Assembly (NCBI GenBank): GCA_031263265.1
Contig: JAISGE010000025.1
Location: 1 to 13,932, forward strand
DNA length: 13,932 bases
Direction of reading: 5' to 3'
DNA from: Treponema sp.
GTDB lineage: Bacteria > Spirochaetota > Spirochaetia > Treponematales > Breznakiellaceae
Part shown: positions 11,984-13,932 of the stretch, in pieces
Position numbering within the stretch: position 1 is the stretch's first letter
Layout: each line of letters begins with the position of its first letter
Program-made: the position numbers and the translations under genes
The notes under the pieces: generated by a model
What the model was told of the DNA's origin: nothing
Seen by the model: only the letters and a program-made list of their open reading frames with translations
The model's database searches: none

Positions 11984-12670
11984 ATGCTTAGGTTATCGAG
12001 GTATACCCTTATTATCCTGCTGTTCAACGTGGGTAATCTGTTTGCCCAAGAGGTGTTGCGGGGAGAGGTACGGGTTGATCTGGAACCGGTGTACGGTGCG
12101 TATGTGGATCTGGTTTATCCTCTGGACACCGAATCCGCGTACCGGAGGGCATTGGAAGAATCGGCCCTGTTTTATGCTGCCATGATTTACGGCTGGTCCT
12201 TTGAGTATGCGATTGGTGAACAGGCGCGGGGGATAGCCGAAGGCTTTGAACTTTCACCCTTGGGAACCATCCCCTTTGGAGACCCAGGGCTTTATGTTAC
12301 CGATGCCCAGGTTCGGGATATGCGCCTGTACCTCTGGACCGATTACCGGCTCAATGAAGCCCAGAAGCGGCGTATGGGAGTCTGGAAGTCCGGTAAGGTA
12401 CAGACCGCCCAGGCCATAGGGCACGGGCCGCTCGGGGATCCGGTAGAAGTAGGGGACTGGTTGGCCATTAAAAAAGCCGCGTTAGAGGATGCGGCGCGGG
12501 TAGCGGTACGGGCTATGCTCCGGGGGAGTGAACGTAACCGTCCTAAAGAAGTGCGGGGGTATATTGGTTTGGCTGGTTTTCCTATCTATTGGATGGATGC
12601 AGGACAATGGGCTGCAAGTACTCGGTTTAGGGTGGAAATCAAAGAGATTATCCCTTTCGGAGCGTACTAA
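11984..12670 (+). CDS. secreted protein of unknown function
   Basis: I do not recognise this family. The 228-residue product begins with a signal peptide (about 1-21, YTLIILLFNVGNLFAQ) with a probable cleavage after Ala21 or Gln22 and no lipobox cysteine. The mature part has no further membrane helix. It has an acidic, aromatic N-terminal half (YGAYVDLVYPLD, SALFYAAMIYGWSFEYAIG), a central VTDAQVRDMRLYLWTDYRLN, and an Ala/Arg-rich helix (KKAALEDAARVAVRAMLRG) followed by an aromatic segment (GLAGFPIYWMDAGQW) and a beta-like end. CAGGA precedes the ATG, 14 bp after the rhomboid stop, so it is cotranscribed with the protease and a functional link is possible. It is probably periplasmic or outer-membrane associated. 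Confidence 0.78.
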   Translation: MLRLSRYTLIILLFNVGNLFAQEVLRGEVRVDLEPVYGAYVDLVYPLDTESAYRRALEESALFYAAMIYGWSFEYAIGEQARGIAEGFELSPLGTIPFGDPGLYVTDAQVRDMRLYLWTDYRLNEAQKRRMGVWKSGKVQTAQAIGHGPLGDPVEVGDWLAIKKAALEDAARVAVRAMLRGSERNRPKEVRGYIGLAGFPIYWMDAGQWAASTRFRVEIKEIIPFGAY

Positions 12671-12683
12671 TAAGGGCTACCCT

Positions 12684-12983
12684 ATGGAATCTTGTATCCG
12701 GGTTTCCGGGGACCGGCTGTACCTGGCTATTAAGGCCCTACCCGGGGCATCTCAATCCCAAGTACTCAACCTCAGCGCAGGCCGGCTGCGGGTCAAGATT
12801 GCCGCTGCCCCGGAACAAGGCAAGGCCAACGCCGAACTGTGTTCATTCTTGGCAAAACTCCTGGGCTGTCCCCGGAAAGAGGTGAGCCTGTGTTCCGGGG
12901 AAACATCCCGGCTCAAGACTCTAAGGCTTCCCCTTTCGGTAAAGGAAAAACTGGAAGCCTTGATAACCATCAAAAACCCCTAA
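12684..12983 (+). CDS. yggU: DUF167 / YggU family protein
   Basis: This 99-residue protein matches the small DUF167 family in length and motifs: a basic beta strand pair (LYLAIKALPGASQSQV), the hallmark LRVKIAAAPEQGKANAEL, FLAKLLG and VSLCSGETSRLKTLRL. The function of the family is not established. I chose the ATG at 12684 because the family begins there; longer frame lies over the preceding gene. The ribosome site is weak (taaggg, 8 nt upstream), so it may rely on coupling to the gene ending 13 bp before. Its last 14 bp overlap the end of the macrodomain gene on the other strand. Confidence 0.88.
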   Translation: MESCIRVSGDRLYLAIKALPGASQSQVLNLSAGRLRVKIAAAPEQGKANAELCSFLAKLLGCPRKEVSLCSGETSRLKTLRLPLSVKEKLEALITIKNP

Positions 12984-13542
12984 CCTCAAAGAATACAGAG
13001 GAACTTATCAGAGGGCCCGTAAATTTCTTATATATCCCGTAATTTTCCTGGTCATAACAGACAAACATAACCTGCTTAATCCCTGGAGTTTCAGGAAGGC
13101 TTGCCTTGACTGCCTGAACCGCAATCGTTGCAGCAGCAGCCTTAGGGTATCCATAGACCCCCGTACTGATATTGGGAAAGGCGATGCTCGTAAGTCCTGC
13201 TTCCTCGGCCAGGAGGAGACTGTTCCGGTAACAGGCTGCCAGAAGTCTCGGTTCACCCTGGGCGCCTCCATGCCAGATGGGGCCCACCGTGTGGATCACC
13301 CTTTTGCAGGAGAGCCGCCCTGGGCCGGTGATCACCGCTTCTCCCGTAGGACAGGCGCCTCCTGGCTGGTTTCTTCGTGCCGCGGCGATACCGCGACATT
13401 CTTCTAATAATGCAGGCCCTGCAGCCCGGTGAATAGCCCCGTCCACACCGCCGCCCCCCAAAAGGCTTGAGTTGGCAGCATTGACAATGGCATCCACCGC
13501 TAAACGGGTAATATCACCCTCCATGAGTACTAAGACCGCCAT
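12970..13542 (-). CDS. MacroD-type macrodomain protein (ADP-ribose / O-acetyl-ADP-ribose hydrolase)
   Basis: This 190-residue protein shows the MacroD/YmdB macrodomain features: Asp10 in EGDITRLAVDAIVNAAN, Asn24 in NAANSSLLGG, the glycine loop GGGGVDGAIHRAAG with catalytic-type Asp35, the HTVGP segment, and ISTGVYGYP (125-133), which wraps the diphosphate. Such enzymes remove ADP-ribose from acidic residues or deacetylate O-acetyl-ADP-ribose in the cytoplasm. Key residues are present, so activity is likely. AAGGGAG lies 7 nt before the ATG; a start at Met7 is possible. It follows the PDZ protein gene by 12 bp on the same strand. The C-terminal 15-20 residues (after YKKFTG) look non-canonical and run into the convergent yggU gene. 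Confidence 0.92.
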   Translation of the reverse strand: MAVLVLMEGDITRLAVDAIVNAANSSLLGGGGVDGAIHRAAGPALLEECRGIAAARRNQPGGACPTGEAVITGPGRLSCKRVIHTVGPIWHGGAQGEPRLLAACYRNSLLLAEEAGLTSIAFPNISTGVYGYPKAAAATIAVQAVKASLPETPGIKQVMFVCYDQENYGIYKKFTGPLISSSVFFEVRGF

Positions 13543-13554
13543 GCTCCAGCTCCC

Positions 13555-13932
13555 TTACCGCTTAAATTTCAGCGTCTCCAGGGCAGCATCTCCCCGGATG
13601 AAGTTAAACCACAATTCCCTGTCGGTTTTTTCCCGTAAGCTCTTATAGAAGGCAGTTAGATCCCGCACCGTCTCCCCGTTAATGCCCGTGATCCTATCCC
13701 CTCGCTGTAAGCCGATAATAGCTGCAGGGGTCTCAGGCATAACCTGGGCCACATACAGGCCCTGGGCATTCCTATCGAGGTTTAAGCTATCCCTGATTGC
13801 ATCGGTTAAGGGCACGATAAACAGCCCAGGCCAGAGCTTTTTATTATCCGCAGCCACAGTATCGGTCCGTGCTTCAATACGCACCTGGAAATTTTGGGAT
13901 ACCCCGTCCCGGATAACCGTGAATGGGACCTG
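13555..13932 (-). CDS. C-terminal part of a Do/HtrA-like PDZ-domain protein, 5' partial
   Basis: The frame stays open to the window edge, so the GTG at 13884 is internal and the gene begins beyond 13932. The 125 visible residues contain the last strand of one domain (VPFTVIRDGVSQNFQVRIEA) and then a PDZ domain with the carboxylate-binding-type segment GLYVAQVMPETPAAIIGL, followed by QRGDRITGINGETVRDLTAF and a closing strand. The VPFTVIRDG pattern is what ends the first PDZ domain of DegP/DegQ/HtrA proteases, so a periplasmic serine protease with two PDZ domains is the best guess, but no protease domain is in view. It is 12 bp upstream of the macrodomain gene, in the same orientation. Confidence 0.8.
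   Translation of the reverse strand, partial: QVPFTVIRDGVSQNFQVRIEARTDTVAADNKKLWPGLFIVPLTDAIRDSLNLDRNAQGLYVAQVMPETPAAIIGLQRGDRITGINGETVRDLTAFYKSLREKTDRELWFNFIRGDAALETLKFKR

Noticed and set aside
12024..12257. 77-codon - strand frame opposite the secreted unknown protein
   Set aside because: The + strand frame has a signal peptide, ribosome site and operon spacing; the opposite frame has none of these.
1..13932. CRISPR array, defence island, prophage or integrase
   Set aside because: No regularly spaced repeats, no nuclease, helicase or toxin motifs and no recombinase were found on either strand; the signalling genes are a regulatory rather than a defence module.
1..13932. rRNA or tRNA genes
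   Set aside because: No recognisable rRNA core sequence or tRNA arm pattern was seen by eye; a tRNAscan-type search would be decisive.

Overview
The window most likely comes from a spirochaete, probably a Treponema of the mid-GC, insect-gut type. This is an inference. It rests on the gene mix (a Cache-HAMP-PP2C phosphatase with STAS and anti-sigma kinase partners, an AfuABC/FbpABC-type transporter, a PyrI-PyrC pair and a small conserved secreted protein) and on the absence of genes typical of other phyla. No rRNA, tRNA or CRISPR is visible to settle it.

Region 1 (1-3041, + strand) is a partner-switching signalling module. It holds a membrane sensor phosphatase cut by the left edge, a three-STAS-domain antagonist protein, and an RsbW-like ATPase/kinase. 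A hairpin lies between the last two genes and a terminator follows the last. A nitroreductase (3066-3626, - strand) converges on it, with its own terminator back to back.

Region 2 (3627-3867) has no gene. It contains an orphan terminator-like stem-loop and a roughly 100-bp element with 18-bp perfect inverted ends flanked by TA, which looks like a MITE or a deleted IS. The DNA to its left is visibly more AT-rich than the DNA far to its right.

Region 3 (3868-8380, - strand) is a complete three-gene ABC importer: binding protein, fused double permease with an extra N-terminal periplasmic domain, and ATPase. It has a recognisable sigma-70-like promoter. The family is usually labelled ferric iron, but the binding protein lacks the adjacent Tyr pair of true FbpA proteins, so a phosphorylated organic substrate is a serious alternative.

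Region 4 (8391-11251, - strand) holds a PAP2 lipid phosphatase with a long membrane extension and its own promoter and terminator, and a pyrI-pyrC pair translated with a GTGA overlap. No pyrB is present.

Region 5 (11308-12983, + strand) runs divergently from pyrI. It is a compact rhomboid protease / secreted unknown / DUF167 operon, and its strong promoter sits so close to the first ATG that the transcript is predicted to be leaderless. It converges with, and overlaps by 14 bp, a - strand pair (12970-13932): the C-terminal part of a Do/HtrA-like PDZ protein followed by a MacroD-type macrodomain.

No defence system, integrase, transposase gene or CRISPR was found. The most unusual items are the tri-STAS protein with a single surviving phospho-serine, the sensor-like domain on the permease, the predicted leaderless rhomboid mRNA and the small inverted-repeat element.
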